Source of the DNA: Brevundimonas sp.
Lineage (GTDB): Bacteria; Pseudomonadota; Alphaproteobacteria; Caulobacterales; Caulobacteraceae
Assembly (NCBI RefSeq): GCF_016463295.1
Contig: NZ_JAEMRO010000012.1
Span: forward strand, 1-47,096
DNA length: 47,096 bases
Direction: 5' to 3'
Below are positions 34,295 to 41,796 of this stretch, piece after piece (position 1 is the first letter of the stretch; each line of letters starts with the position of its first letter). The notes below the pieces were generated by a model, which saw only the letters and a program-made list of their open reading frames with translations, did not search any database and was not told where the DNA came from. Both the position numbers and the translations under genes were made by a program.

Positions 34295-35091
34295 CAGGCG
34301 GTCCATCCGCCGTCGACCATCAGCACATGGCCGGTGACATAGCTGGAGGCTTCGCTGGCGAGGAACAGCAGCGGCGGCACCATCTCTTCGGCTCGCGCCA
34401 TCCGGCCCATCGGTACCCGTGCGGAATACAGATCGTTGAATACACCATTCTGACCGCTGGAAACGCCACCGGGCACGATGCAATTGACCCTAATGCCCTT
34501 GTCGGCCCAGTAGGTGGCCAACCATTTGGTAAATCCGACCACGGCCGCCTTTGATGCTGAGTAGACCGCCGGCGTATTGATCGGCCCGCCCAGATAGGAC
34601 GAGCCTTCATAGATGCGATTGTCGGGGCCCACGACCCCGTAGATGGAGGCCGTCTGGACGATCCGGCCCTTGATGCCGCCCGCCAGCATGGTCTTTCCGA
34701 CCGCCTGGGCCATCAGGAACATGCCGTCGATATTGACCGACATGATCTCCCGCCAGGTCTCAATGGAATAGTCCTCGAAAGGAGCCATACAGGCGCGCAC
34801 GTCATCGGTTTTGGTCGCAGCGTTGTTGATCAGGATGTCGATCCGCCCGAACCGTTCCATCACTGCCGCAACGCAAGCTTTAACCGAGGCGGCATCGGAC
34901 ACGTCGCAGGCAAATCCCGCCGCGCTTGCGCCCAGTTCGGCGGCGGCCTCACCGGCGGCGTCGCCGAACAGGTCCACGACCGCGACGCTGGCCCCGGCCT
35001 CAGCCAGTCCCTCGCAGAAGCGTCGACCCAGAATGCCCGCGCCTCCGGTCACCAGCGCCACCTGGCCATCCAGTCGCGAGACGTCAGCCAT
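34291..35091 (-). CDS. short-chain dehydrogenase/reductase (SDR)
   Basis: A 266-residue classical SDR. TGGAGILGRRF binds NAD(P), NNAATKTDD and TASIYGVVG follow, and the active site is YSASKAAVVG, with the C-terminal GHVLMVDGGWTAW. It resembles FabG-like SDRs such as PtmA, found in some nonulosonate clusters. The start codon ATG overlaps the aminotransferase stop by one base (TGATG). Position between a class III aminotransferase and wzx points to a sugar-modifying step. An acyl-ACP role is possible but less likely in this place. Confidence 0.85.
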   Translation of the reverse strand: MADVSRLDGQVALVTGGAGILGRRFCEGLAEAGASVAVVDLFGDAAGEAAAELGASAAGFACDVSDAASVKACVAAVMERFGRIDILINNAATKTDDVRACMAPFEDYSIETWREIMSVNIDGMFLMAQAVGKTMLAGGIKGRIVQTASIYGVVGPDNRIYEGSSYLGGPINTPAVYSASKAAVVGFTKWLATYWADKGIRVNCIVPGGVSSGQNGVFNDLYSARVPMGRMARAEEMVPPLLFLASEASSYVTGHVLMVDGGWTAW

Positions 35092-36491
35092 CAGTTGTGG
35101 GTCCTGAAGACGGGCTTGATGACGTGATCGTCTTTGTAGCGATCCAGGCCTTCGTCCAGCGCGGCGGCATAGACTTTCAGGGCACCATCCAGCGCCTCCA
35201 GCGTCATCTGAAGCTCGGTCTCGCCGTGCGCCTGACAGGTGCCGAGCCAGGGCATCATGACGCCGCGCGCGATCATCTCTTGCGACAGCAGCGTCCGCAT
35301 GGCCAGCGACGGCTGTCCGTCCCGGTCGCGGGTAACGTAGTTCATCAGAATCTCGGGACCCTCGGTGACGAAGTGGTCCTGCAATCCGCGGGCAGCGGCG
35401 ACCTGGGCAAACCCGGCCCTCAACTTGCGTCCGTAGGCCCACAGGCCCAGCGGCACCTCCTCTTCAGCATTGATGCGGGTCGCTTCGACAAAGGCGCCCA
35501 GCGCGGGCATTTCGCCGCCATGGGTGGTGGACAACAGGAAGGTGCGTTCCATGCCGGGCTGATCGGTCGCGCCGACCTGCATGTATTCGCGCTTGCCCAC
35601 TACAGCGGCCAAGGCAAAGCCGTTGGCCATGGCCTTGCCGAAGGTGGCGATGTCCGGTTCGATCCCAAAAAGGTAAGACGCCCCTTTCAGATGCCAGCGA
35701 AAGCCGGTGATCATTTCGTCCAAGATGAACAAGGCCCCGCCCGCATGGGCTACGGCCTTGGCTTGATGTAGAAAATTGCTCTTGTTGTTCGGGCAGGCCG
35801 AGCACGGTGTGGCAGGCCAGTCGGCCTGCATCGGGCAGGTGCCGCAGGGGGTGATGTGCGTCGCGGGCTCCAGCATCACCGCCGCGATCTGGCCGGGATA
35901 GGCGTCGAAATGCGCTTGTAGCGAGGCGACGTCGTTATAGTCGAACAGCAGCGTAGACTCCGCGTGGTCCGGCAAGGTGCCGCGCTTGACGGCGGTCGAG
36001 CCGATAAACCAGTCGTCGAAAGAGAAAAACGGATGCTGGCGCGGCACGCAGACGTAGCGGCGGCCGGTATAGGCGCGTGCGATCTTGACGGCGGCGCTGG
36101 TTGCGTTCGAGCCATTCTTGGCGAACTTGACCATCTCGGCACAAGGCACGGTATCGCAGATCAGTTCGGCGGCCTGAAGCTCGATCTCGGACGCGCGGGT
36201 CAGATTCACGCCGTTCTCGATCTGACGGATGGCGGCAGCGTTCACCCTGTCGTCCGCATAACCTATCGATATGGCCCGCAAGGCCATGCCATAGTCGAGG
36301 TAGCGGGTGCCGTGCGTGTCCCAGACATATGCCCCTTTCCCCCGCGCCAGCACCGGCGGTGCATTGGTTGGAAATTGGTCATCGCCGCGCGAATAGGTGT
36401 GCGCTCCACCCGGAATCGCCTTGTGCAGCCTCAGCCGCAGAGCGGCGAAATCCGCCGCCGAGTTCGAGGCGATCTTCAGGTCGTCAGGCAT
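35091..36491 (-). CDS. class III aminotransferase / GSA-aminomutase-like, with four-cysteine insert
   Basis: A 466-residue PLP enzyme of the glutamate-1-semialdehyde aminomutase group (IPGGAHTYSRGDDQFP at the start, KNGSNATSAAVKIARAYTG, LDEMITGFRWHL, PLP lysine K286 in TFGKAMANG). An insert holds four cysteines as C216-x2-C219-x10-C230-x2-C233, the layout of a metal knuckle, which ordinary GSA aminomutases lack. Chlorophyll/haem synthesis is not indicated by context; a sugar or keto-acid amination is more likely. ATG 36491 is chosen (4 bases after the acyltransferase stop); the frame is open further upstream but unlike the family. Confidence 0.85.
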   Translation of the reverse strand: MPDDLKIASNSAADFAALRLRLHKAIPGGAHTYSRGDDQFPTNAPPVLARGKGAYVWDTHGTRYLDYGMALRAISIGYADDRVNAAAIRQIENGVNLTRASEIELQAAELICDTVPCAEMVKFAKNGSNATSAAVKIARAYTGRRYVCVPRQHPFFSFDDWFIGSTAVKRGTLPDHAESTLLFDYNDVASLQAHFDAYPGQIAAVMLEPATHITPCGTCPMQADWPATPCSACPNNKSNFLHQAKAVAHAGGALFILDEMITGFRWHLKGASYLFGIEPDIATFGKAMANGFALAAVVGKREYMQVGATDQPGMERTFLLSTTHGGEMPALGAFVEATRINAEEEVPLGLWAYGRKLRAGFAQVAAARGLQDHFVTEGPEILMNYVTRDRDGQPSLAMRTLLSQEMIARGVMMPWLGTCQAHGETELQMTLEALDGALKVYAAALDEGLDRYKDDHVIKPVFRTHN

Positions 36492-36495
36492 GATC

Positions 36496-37170
36496 TCAGG
36501 CTCCGTGGGTCCGCCAGATCGGCAAGGGGCCGTCTTGACGTCGAACGATGGCGGTCTTCGGGCCTCCAATATAGAGGCTGTTGTCCGGCAGGTCGCGGTC
36601 CAGAACCAACGATTCCGTGGCGATGTGGCAATAGTCGCCAATGACGCATCGCCCCAGCACAGCGCTGCCAGGCCGCAGCGTCACGTGCCGGCCAAAGGTC
36701 GGGTAGAGGTCCCGGTTCGACCCGACGCCGCACCGCTGATAGGCGATGAAATAGTCACTGTAGGTGCCACGCCCCAGAACCGTCCCCAGCGGGTGCACCA
36801 AAAGGAAGATGTCGGGCAACTGCACTTCGTAGAAGGCGTCCAGCCCGTGCAGGGCCTTGTTCAACAGGAACAGTTTAGAGCAGACCGAGGCGGGCCCATC
36901 CTGGCGATGCAGTTCATTGGCCAGCAGATACAGCCACATGGCGTATTGATCGCCGTGCAGATGGTTGAACACGACCTGTTCGCCGTCGAAGAAATAGCGA
37001 TTTTCAACATGGCTGAAGCAATGTTCAAGCCGAGCCAACGCGACCTGAACCGCAGGCATCAGCGTGTCGAGGCCGACCGTTTCGCCATCGGGAAAGCTGG
37101 CATTGCACTGAGCGGCGGCATAGGCGGCCAGGCCCCTGGCGTCCAGACTGGCGCGAACCCTCAGGCTCAC
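36496..37170 (-). CDS. hexapeptide-repeat acyltransferase (CysE-like)
   Basis: A 224-residue protein with a helical N-terminal half and a left-handed beta-helix from about residue 125 (LLVHPLGTVLGRGTYSDYF, VTLRPGSAVLGRCVIGDYCHI, SLYIGGP). It resembles serine acetyltransferase-type enzymes but the substrate is more likely an amino group on a sugar, since it lies directly before the class III aminotransferase gene. It could acylate the amine that enzyme makes. GTG start at 37168-37170 overlaps the HisF-like gene stop as GTGA. Confidence 0.75.
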   Translation of the reverse strand: MSLRVRASLDARGLAAYAAAQCNASFPDGETVGLDTLMPAVQVALARLEHCFSHVENRYFFDGEQVVFNHLHGDQYAMWLYLLANELHRQDGPASVCSKLFLLNKALHGLDAFYEVQLPDIFLLVHPLGTVLGRGTYSDYFIAYQRCGVGSNRDLYPTFGRHVTLRPGSAVLGRCVIGDYCHIATESLVLDRDLPDNSLYIGGPKTAIVRRQDGPLPIWRTHGA

Positions 37171-37943
37171 GAGCGGCTTCCTTTCTGGCTGCGGACATTG
37201 ACGCCGTTGGTGCTCAGATAGGTCCGCACCTTGATCGGGCTGTGGTCGGTGAAGATAAACATCGACGAGATGGTGATCGCCGATGCCCCGGCGTTCAAGG
37301 CCCTGATACAGTCGTCCAGACTGCCCGCGCCTGAGGACGCGATCAGGGGAATGTCCAACCGATCCGACAGGGCCGCGATCATGTCCAGGTCATAGCCGTC
37401 CATCATCCCGTCGTGGTCGATGGACGTCATCAGGATCTCGCCCGCATGCAGGTCCTGCATGCGCAGGGCGAACTCCACCGGATTGTGGGTCGTAGCGACA
37501 CGGCCGCCGTGTCCGAAGACCCGTTTGCGACCGAATTCGTCAGCGCGATAGTCGATGGAGACGACGATGCACTGGTCCCCGAACCGGCTCGCGGCCTGGG
37601 TGATGAAGTCGGGGTCGTCGATAGCTGCGGAGTTGATGCTGACCTTGTCCGCCCCGCTTTTCAGCAGGGCCTCGATCTGCGCCAGGGTCCGTACGCCACC
37701 GCCGGCGGTCAGGGGCACAAAGACCTCCTCGGCCACGCGCTCGATGATCGGTCCGGCCACCGTGCGGCCTTCAGCAGAGGCGTCGATGTCGACGAAGATC
37801 AGCTCGTCCACGCCATAGCTGTCGTAAACCTTGGCGGTCGAAACGGGGTTGCCCGCCTCGCGCTGATCGTCGTGAAAGCGGCGCATCTTCACCAGACGGC
37901 CGTTCCGTATAAGGAATTTTGGGATGATCCGTTTCTTGAGCAT
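37167..37943 (-). CDS. hisF2: HisF-like subunit of sugar amidotransferase (HisF2/WbuZ type)
   Basis: A 258-residue TIM barrel homologous to imidazole glycerol phosphate synthase cyclase. The N-terminus reads MLKKRIIPKFLIRNGRLVK; against standard HisF (IPCLDVKDGRVVK) the catalytic Asp11 is Leu. The second catalytic Asp is kept (VVSIDYR). This loss is expected in HisF paralogues that only channel ammonia from HisH to a sugar amidotransferase of the WbpG type. It is thus not a histidine gene. It starts one base inside the hisH2 stop (TGATG) and overlaps the acyltransferase gene by GTGA. Confidence 0.9.
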   Translation of the reverse strand: MLKKRIIPKFLIRNGRLVKMRRFHDDQREAGNPVSTAKVYDSYGVDELIFVDIDASAEGRTVAGPIIERVAEEVFVPLTAGGGVRTLAQIEALLKSGADKVSINSAAIDDPDFITQAASRFGDQCIVVSIDYRADEFGRKRVFGHGGRVATTHNPVEFALRMQDLHAGEILMTSIDHDGMMDGYDLDMIAALSDRLDIPLIASSGAGSLDDCIRALNAGASAITISSMFIFTDHSPIKVRTYLSTNGVNVRSQKGSRS

Positions 37944-38566
37944 CAGAAGTCGTGCGCCAGCCAGTTCTGCAGAAGCTGCAGCCCGTTGTCTTGGCTCTTT
38001 TCCGGGTGGAACTGCGTCGCGGTCAGGTTTCCACGCCGCACTGCAGCCGTCACGACACCCCCGTGATCGGTGGTAGCGATCAGGTCCTGCGGGTCCCGAC
38101 AGGCCATGTGGAATGAGTGCACGAAGTAATAGTCGCTCTCGCCCGACGGCAGGCCGGCGAACAGCCATTCGTCCGGCGCGAACGAGACGGCATTCCAGCC
38201 CACGTGCGGCACCTTGGCCGGCGGGGCCACATCCAGCGGCAGGATTTCCGCATCCAGCCAGCCCAGGCCCCGATGCGTGCCGTGCTCATGGCTGACCCGG
38301 GCGAATAGCTGCATCCCCAGGCACACACCCAGCACCGGCTTCTTCTCCTCCAGCGCCAGCCTGTCCAGCGCATGTCTCAAGCCCGGCTTGGCTTCGATCG
38401 CCTTCATTGCATCGCCGAAAGCGCCTACACCGGGCAGGACCAGCCGATCGGCAGCCTCTAGTTCATCGACGTCGGCAGTCACCACCGCGTCCTCGCCGAT
38501 GTACTCGAAGACGTTCATCAGCGAGCGGACGTTGCCCATGCCGTAATCGACGATAGCGATGGTCAT
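37943..38566 (-). CDS. hisH2: HisH-like glutamine amidotransferase subunit
   Basis: A 207-residue class I glutaminase. The nucleophile lies in LGVCLGMQLF and the His-Glu pair in TQFHPEKSQDNG; the start is IAIVDYGMGNVRSL as in HisH. It would release ammonia from glutamine for delivery through the HisF-like barrel to the WbpG-like enzyme. The ATG at 38566 is 11 bases after the stop of the WbpG-like gene. The catalytic triad is intact. Confidence 0.9.
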   Translation of the reverse strand: MTIAIVDYGMGNVRSLMNVFEYIGEDAVVTADVDELEAADRLVLPGVGAFGDAMKAIEAKPGLRHALDRLALEEKKPVLGVCLGMQLFARVSHEHGTHRGLGWLDAEILPLDVAPPAKVPHVGWNAVSFAPDEWLFAGLPSGESDYYFVHSFHMACRDPQDLIATTDHGGVVTAAVRRGNLTATQFHPEKSQDNGLQLLQNWLAHDF

Positions 38567-38577
38567 CGCTTCCGTCC

Positions 38578-39753
38578 CTACTCGACCTTGGCCTTCGGCG
38601 GCCCCACTGGAATGTGGCTCAGGTCCGTGCGGTCCCATTTGTCGAAGTCCGGCATGACCGGCCCGGTTTCCATATTCTTGCGGTCGAACTTCCAGGGATG
38701 GACCTGATGCGGTTCCAGATAGGCGTAGAACTCGTCCTCGGTCATCTGGATCTGTTCCAGAAACCAGTCCATCGAGGCGGGGCGCTTGCCGTCGTATTTG
38801 GCCTCGATCTCCAGCGCTTGCTCACGCGTCTTGCGACCGTTGCGGATGTCGATCGACAGCAGGTGGTTGGCCCGGCCATAGCCGCGCTTCACGAATTTGG
38901 ACCAGTCGCGCATGCCCTGGAAGGTGCATTCGATTTTTTCGTAGTCATATTCGGGAGGCACGCCCTCGACCGGTTGGCCTTTCCAGCCCAGTTCCTTCTC
39001 GATCAGGGCGACGTTGTTCTTGGTGTCCCACTCGATGTAGTTGCCCAGGCAAATGGAGCGAACCTTTAGCTTCAACAGGTCCTTGCGCTTGGGATAGTCG
39101 AACATCCACAGGTCGCGGCGTTCCACCCGCCCCTGCAGGAATTCATACATGTCGTCGGCGGTGATGCCCTGGTTCATCAGGCGGTTGAACCGTTTCTCGT
39201 CGACCTCCTCCATCTCTTCGAAGGTGTACCAGCTATGGTATTCCGCCGAGGTCTCGCCCCAGAATATCAAGGGGATGCCAAATCGCACAGCCATATGCAT
39301 GACGCCGGAATAGATGCCGGTGTGGCAATGCCAGCAGAAATCGCCCCGTCGCTTGAAGCTCTCCAGCATCAGCTCACGCACGACGTGGAAGTTCGGCGTG
39401 AATTCGACGACATCGACGCCCAGCTGCTTGAATACCGAGGTGTTGTTTTCCTCCACCTTGGGCCGATAACCCCAGTGGTTGTAGCGGACCACGAGCGGCT
39501 TCAGCTTCAGCGTCTTGACGATGTAGTAAAGTTGAAAGACCGAGTCCTTGCCGCCTGAATAAGGCACGATGCAGTCGTAAAGGTCCTTGTCCTTGTATTC
39601 GGCGATTATATCATCCAGCTGCCGCTGACGGTCAGCCCAGTCGATCTTGTCCTTTTTTGCTTCTATCTGGCGACAGACCGAGCAGACGCCTTCTTCATCG
39701 AAGGTGATGGTATCGACGGTCTCCGGGACCAGGCATTTGGTGCACTTACGCAT
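38578..39753 (-). CDS. wbpG: N-acetyl sugar amidotransferase, WbpG/LegX type
   Basis: A 391-residue PP-loop ATPase. A zinc knuckle at the N-terminus (CTKCLVPE, later CSVC) and FCWHCHTGIY flank the PP-loop YSGGKDS. WbpG/PseA family members use ATP and ammonia from HisH/HisF to turn an acetamido into an acetamidino group on a sugar. Beside a CMP-nonulosonate transferase, a 5- or 7-acetamidino legionaminic derivative is the likely product. It lies 3 bases after the legF stop and 11 bases before hisH2. Confidence 0.9.
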   Translation of the reverse strand: MRKCTKCLVPETVDTITFDEEGVCSVCRQIEAKKDKIDWADRQRQLDDIIAEYKDKDLYDCIVPYSGGKDSVFQLYYIVKTLKLKPLVVRYNHWGYRPKVEENNTSVFKQLGVDVVEFTPNFHVVRELMLESFKRRGDFCWHCHTGIYSGVMHMAVRFGIPLIFWGETSAEYHSWYTFEEMEEVDEKRFNRLMNQGITADDMYEFLQGRVERRDLWMFDYPKRKDLLKLKVRSICLGNYIEWDTKNNVALIEKELGWKGQPVEGVPPEYDYEKIECTFQGMRDWSKFVKRGYGRANHLLSIDIRNGRKTREQALEIEAKYDGKRPASMDWFLEQIQMTEDEFYAYLEPHQVHPWKFDRKNMETGPVMPDFDKWDRTDLSHIPVGPPKAKVE

Positions 39754-39756
39754 ATT

Positions 39757-40515
39757 CTATCTCTCGCTGGACGGTATGGTCCGGCTTTCTTCTTTCAAGA
39801 TGGCGTCCAAATTCTCGCTGATCGCCTCGATGCAGATGAAGTCGATCAGATCGTCCACCTCATAAGCCTTATGGCGGGCGGTACGGTACCCAAGCGTGCG
39901 GCTGTGGCAGAAGCCCAGCTCGCGGCGCAGCGCATCCACGCTGGATATATACAGGCTGCCGTCCAGGCTGAAAACTGGTTCCAGGTCCTGTCGGCGCGGC
40001 ATGGCGGCGAACCCGCCGGGTTGCAACGGATGGATCGTTCCATCGGTCGCCTGCCGAACCGCATAGGCCGGATGGGTCGTCTCCAGCAGGGCGATGCCGA
40101 CGATCGCATCCGCCTGATCGCCCGCCTGGATCAGCTGCGTCAGCGCCGCATCGACGTCGCTGCCTTCTGTCAGCGGTGAGGTCGGCTCCAGGAGGACGAT
40201 ATAGTCATAGACTTCGCCGCCCTCGGCCAGGGTGTCCACCGCATGCAGAATGAAGCCCAGGCTGGGTGCGGTATCGCTGGCCAGCTCGGCCGGTCGCAGG
40301 AATGGTGCGTCGGCTCCGTGCGCCACGGCTATCTCGGCAAAGTCCTGGTCATCGGTCGAGATGATGACACGGTCCACATGGGCCGAGGCTTTCGCCGCCG
40401 CGATCGGCCAGGCCAGCAGGGGCTTGCCGGCCAGGGGGCGGATGTTCTTCAGCGGCAGGCCCTTGGAGCCCTTGCGCGCCGGGACGATGGCCAGAACCCG
40501 CTTGCCGTCGATCAT
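39757..40515 (-). CDS. legF: CMP-nonulosonate cytidylyltransferase, NeuA/LegF type
   Basis: A 252-residue enzyme that activates a nonulosonic acid with CTP. IVPARKGSKGLPLKNIRPL and ISTDDQDFAEIA near the start and LEPTSPLTEGSDVD are typical of NeuA/LegF/PseF. Kdo-specific KdsB at 1084 is only distantly similar. It is 15 kb from the legI/legG genes, in the same orientation. ATG 40515 overlaps the glycosyltransferase gene stop as ATGA, and it is followed by the amidotransferase triad. Confidence 0.9.
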   Translation of the reverse strand: MIDGKRVLAIVPARKGSKGLPLKNIRPLAGKPLLAWPIAAAKASAHVDRVIISTDDQDFAEIAVAHGADAPFLRPAELASDTAPSLGFILHAVDTLAEGGEVYDYIVLLEPTSPLTEGSDVDAALTQLIQAGDQADAIVGIALLETTHPAYAVRQATDGTIHPLQPGGFAAMPRRQDLEPVFSLDGSLYISSVDALRRELGFCHSRTLGYRTARHKAYEVDDLIDFICIEAISENLDAILKEESRTIPSSER

Positions 40516-41315
40516 CTCGACCCTGCCTGGTCGGCGATCAGATCGGGAACCTTGACGAAGGGGGCGCGCGCTCTCTGGATCGAACGGTCCACCACCTTAT
40601 GTGCCAGGAACAGGGCCTTGGGATAGTTCAGTCCGTGGGCCATCTGGCTGGCGCGGATTTCGTCGTTCTGGCGCATGATGCTGGAGGCCGATCCTCCCGT
40701 CGCGCCACCAGACCGCATCCGCACCCAGATGTGAGGCAGATAGACCGACTTCACCCTGGCCACATAGAAGGTGCGCAGCAGGAAGTCATAGTCCGCAGCC
40801 AGTCGGTAGGTCGTATCGAATGTGCCGACCTTGTCATAGACGGACCGCCGCAGGAACACCGTGGGGTGGGCGGGAATGAAGCCGCGGCGCAGGTTCTCGA
40901 TCGTTGCCGGCCGCGACTTCCAGTGGCGCTCGATCTTGGCGGTGTCTTCGGGGCTGACATAGACCAGATCGGCGTGGACCGCCTCGACGGACGGGTCTTC
41001 GAAGGCCGCCATCACCTGCTCCAGCACATCAGGCGAGCAGTAATAGTCGTCGGAGTTGATGAAGCCGATGATGTCGCCGGTCGCCCGCGCCAGGCCCTTG
41101 TTATAGGCGTCATAAATGCCCTTGTCGGGCTCGGAAATGGCCGAGGTCACACGCGCGCCGTCGCGCGCAACGATCGCCATCGTATCGTCCTTGGACCCGC
41201 CGTCGACGATCAGATATTCGAAGTCAGCCAGGGTCTGGGCGTTCACGGATTGCAGCGTGTCGGCAATCGTTTTCGCGCTGTTCCAGCAGGCGGTGATCAG
41301 CGAAAGCCTGGTCAT
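40512..41315 (-). CDS. family 2 glycosyltransferase
   Basis: A 267-residue GT-A fold enzyme. LSLITACWNSAKTIADTLQS at the start, EYLIVDGGSKDDT, EPDKGIYDAYNKGL and the metal-binding FINSDDYY are typical of WcaA/WbbD-like GT2 proteins. It transfers one sugar from a nucleotide donor to the growing repeat unit on the cytoplasmic side. ATG 41315 overlaps the RmlC-like gene stop as ATGA. Sugar specificity is not readable. Confidence 0.9.
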   Translation of the reverse strand: MTRLSLITACWNSAKTIADTLQSVNAQTLADFEYLIVDGGSKDDTMAIVARDGARVTSAISEPDKGIYDAYNKGLARATGDIIGFINSDDYYCSPDVLEQVMAAFEDPSVEAVHADLVYVSPEDTAKIERHWKSRPATIENLRRGFIPAHPTVFLRRSVYDKVGTFDTTYRLAADYDFLLRTFYVARVKSVYLPHIWVRMRSGGATGGSASSIMRQNDEIRASQMAHGLNYPKALFLAHKVVDRSIQRARAPFVKVPDLIADQAGSR

Positions 41316-41791
41316 GCGACGCCTCTTGCGGAAGACAGGGGTGGGGCCGCGCGGTCCTTGTCGGACAGGATAACAGTCGTCACGCCCAAAAGCTCTGGCA
41401 GCCGGTCGGCGATGGACCAGGCCTGCTCCGAGGCCTCATCATACCCGCCGTCGCAGGCATATTCGAACACCGTGTCCTCCAGGGCGTAGAAGCCGTGGGC
41501 ATATTGCGCCTCGATCCGAACCCAGCCATCGGCGGGCGTCAGTGTGGTCGTCTTCAGTTCGAGCGCAGGATCAGCCACGTCCACGACCACGTCGATGATG
41601 CTGCCGGATACCACGCGAATGACCTTGGTCTGGGCCGAGGGGGCCATCTGCACATGAAGCCCCCGAAACACGCCCTTCCTCGAGAACGAGCGCTTCAGGA
41701 CCATGCTGTCGCTTTCGTACAGCACCTCCAGCCAGCCGCGATTGTCTTCGCGGCGATGGGCCGTCTGATCCAGGCGAACGAACGGGTCCAC
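41312..41791 (-). CDS. RmlC-like sugar 3,5-epimerase (cupin)
   Basis: A 159-residue cupin of the dTDP-4-keto-rhamnose 3,5-epimerase family: GVFRGLHVQMAPSAQTKVIR has the catalytic His, with YAHGFYALED and EYACDGGYDE later. It is shorter than RmlC (about 180). The start is GTG 41789-41791, five bases after gmd; no ATG is near. No rmlA, rmlB or rmlD is in the window, so it more likely acts on the GDP-4-keto-6-deoxymannose made by Gmd or on another keto sugar. Family is firm, substrate unknown. Confidence 0.8.
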   Translation of the reverse strand: MDPFVRLDQTAHRREDNRGWLEVLYESDSMVLKRSFSRKGVFRGLHVQMAPSAQTKVIRVVSGSIIDVVVDVADPALELKTTTLTPADGWVRIEAQYAHGFYALEDTVFEYACDGGYDEASEQAWSIADRLPELLGVTTVILSDKDRAAPPLSSARGVA

Positions 41792-41796
41792 GATGA

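Noticed and set aside
35091..36491. hemL (glutamate-1-semialdehyde aminomutase for haem)
   Set aside because: Alphaproteobacteria make 5-aminolevulinate by the ALA synthase route, the protein has a four-cysteine insert, and it sits in a glycan operon.
37167..38566. hisF and hisH as histidine biosynthesis genes
   Set aside because: HisF lacks catalytic Asp11, no other his genes are present, and both are coupled to a WbpG-type amidotransferase gene.
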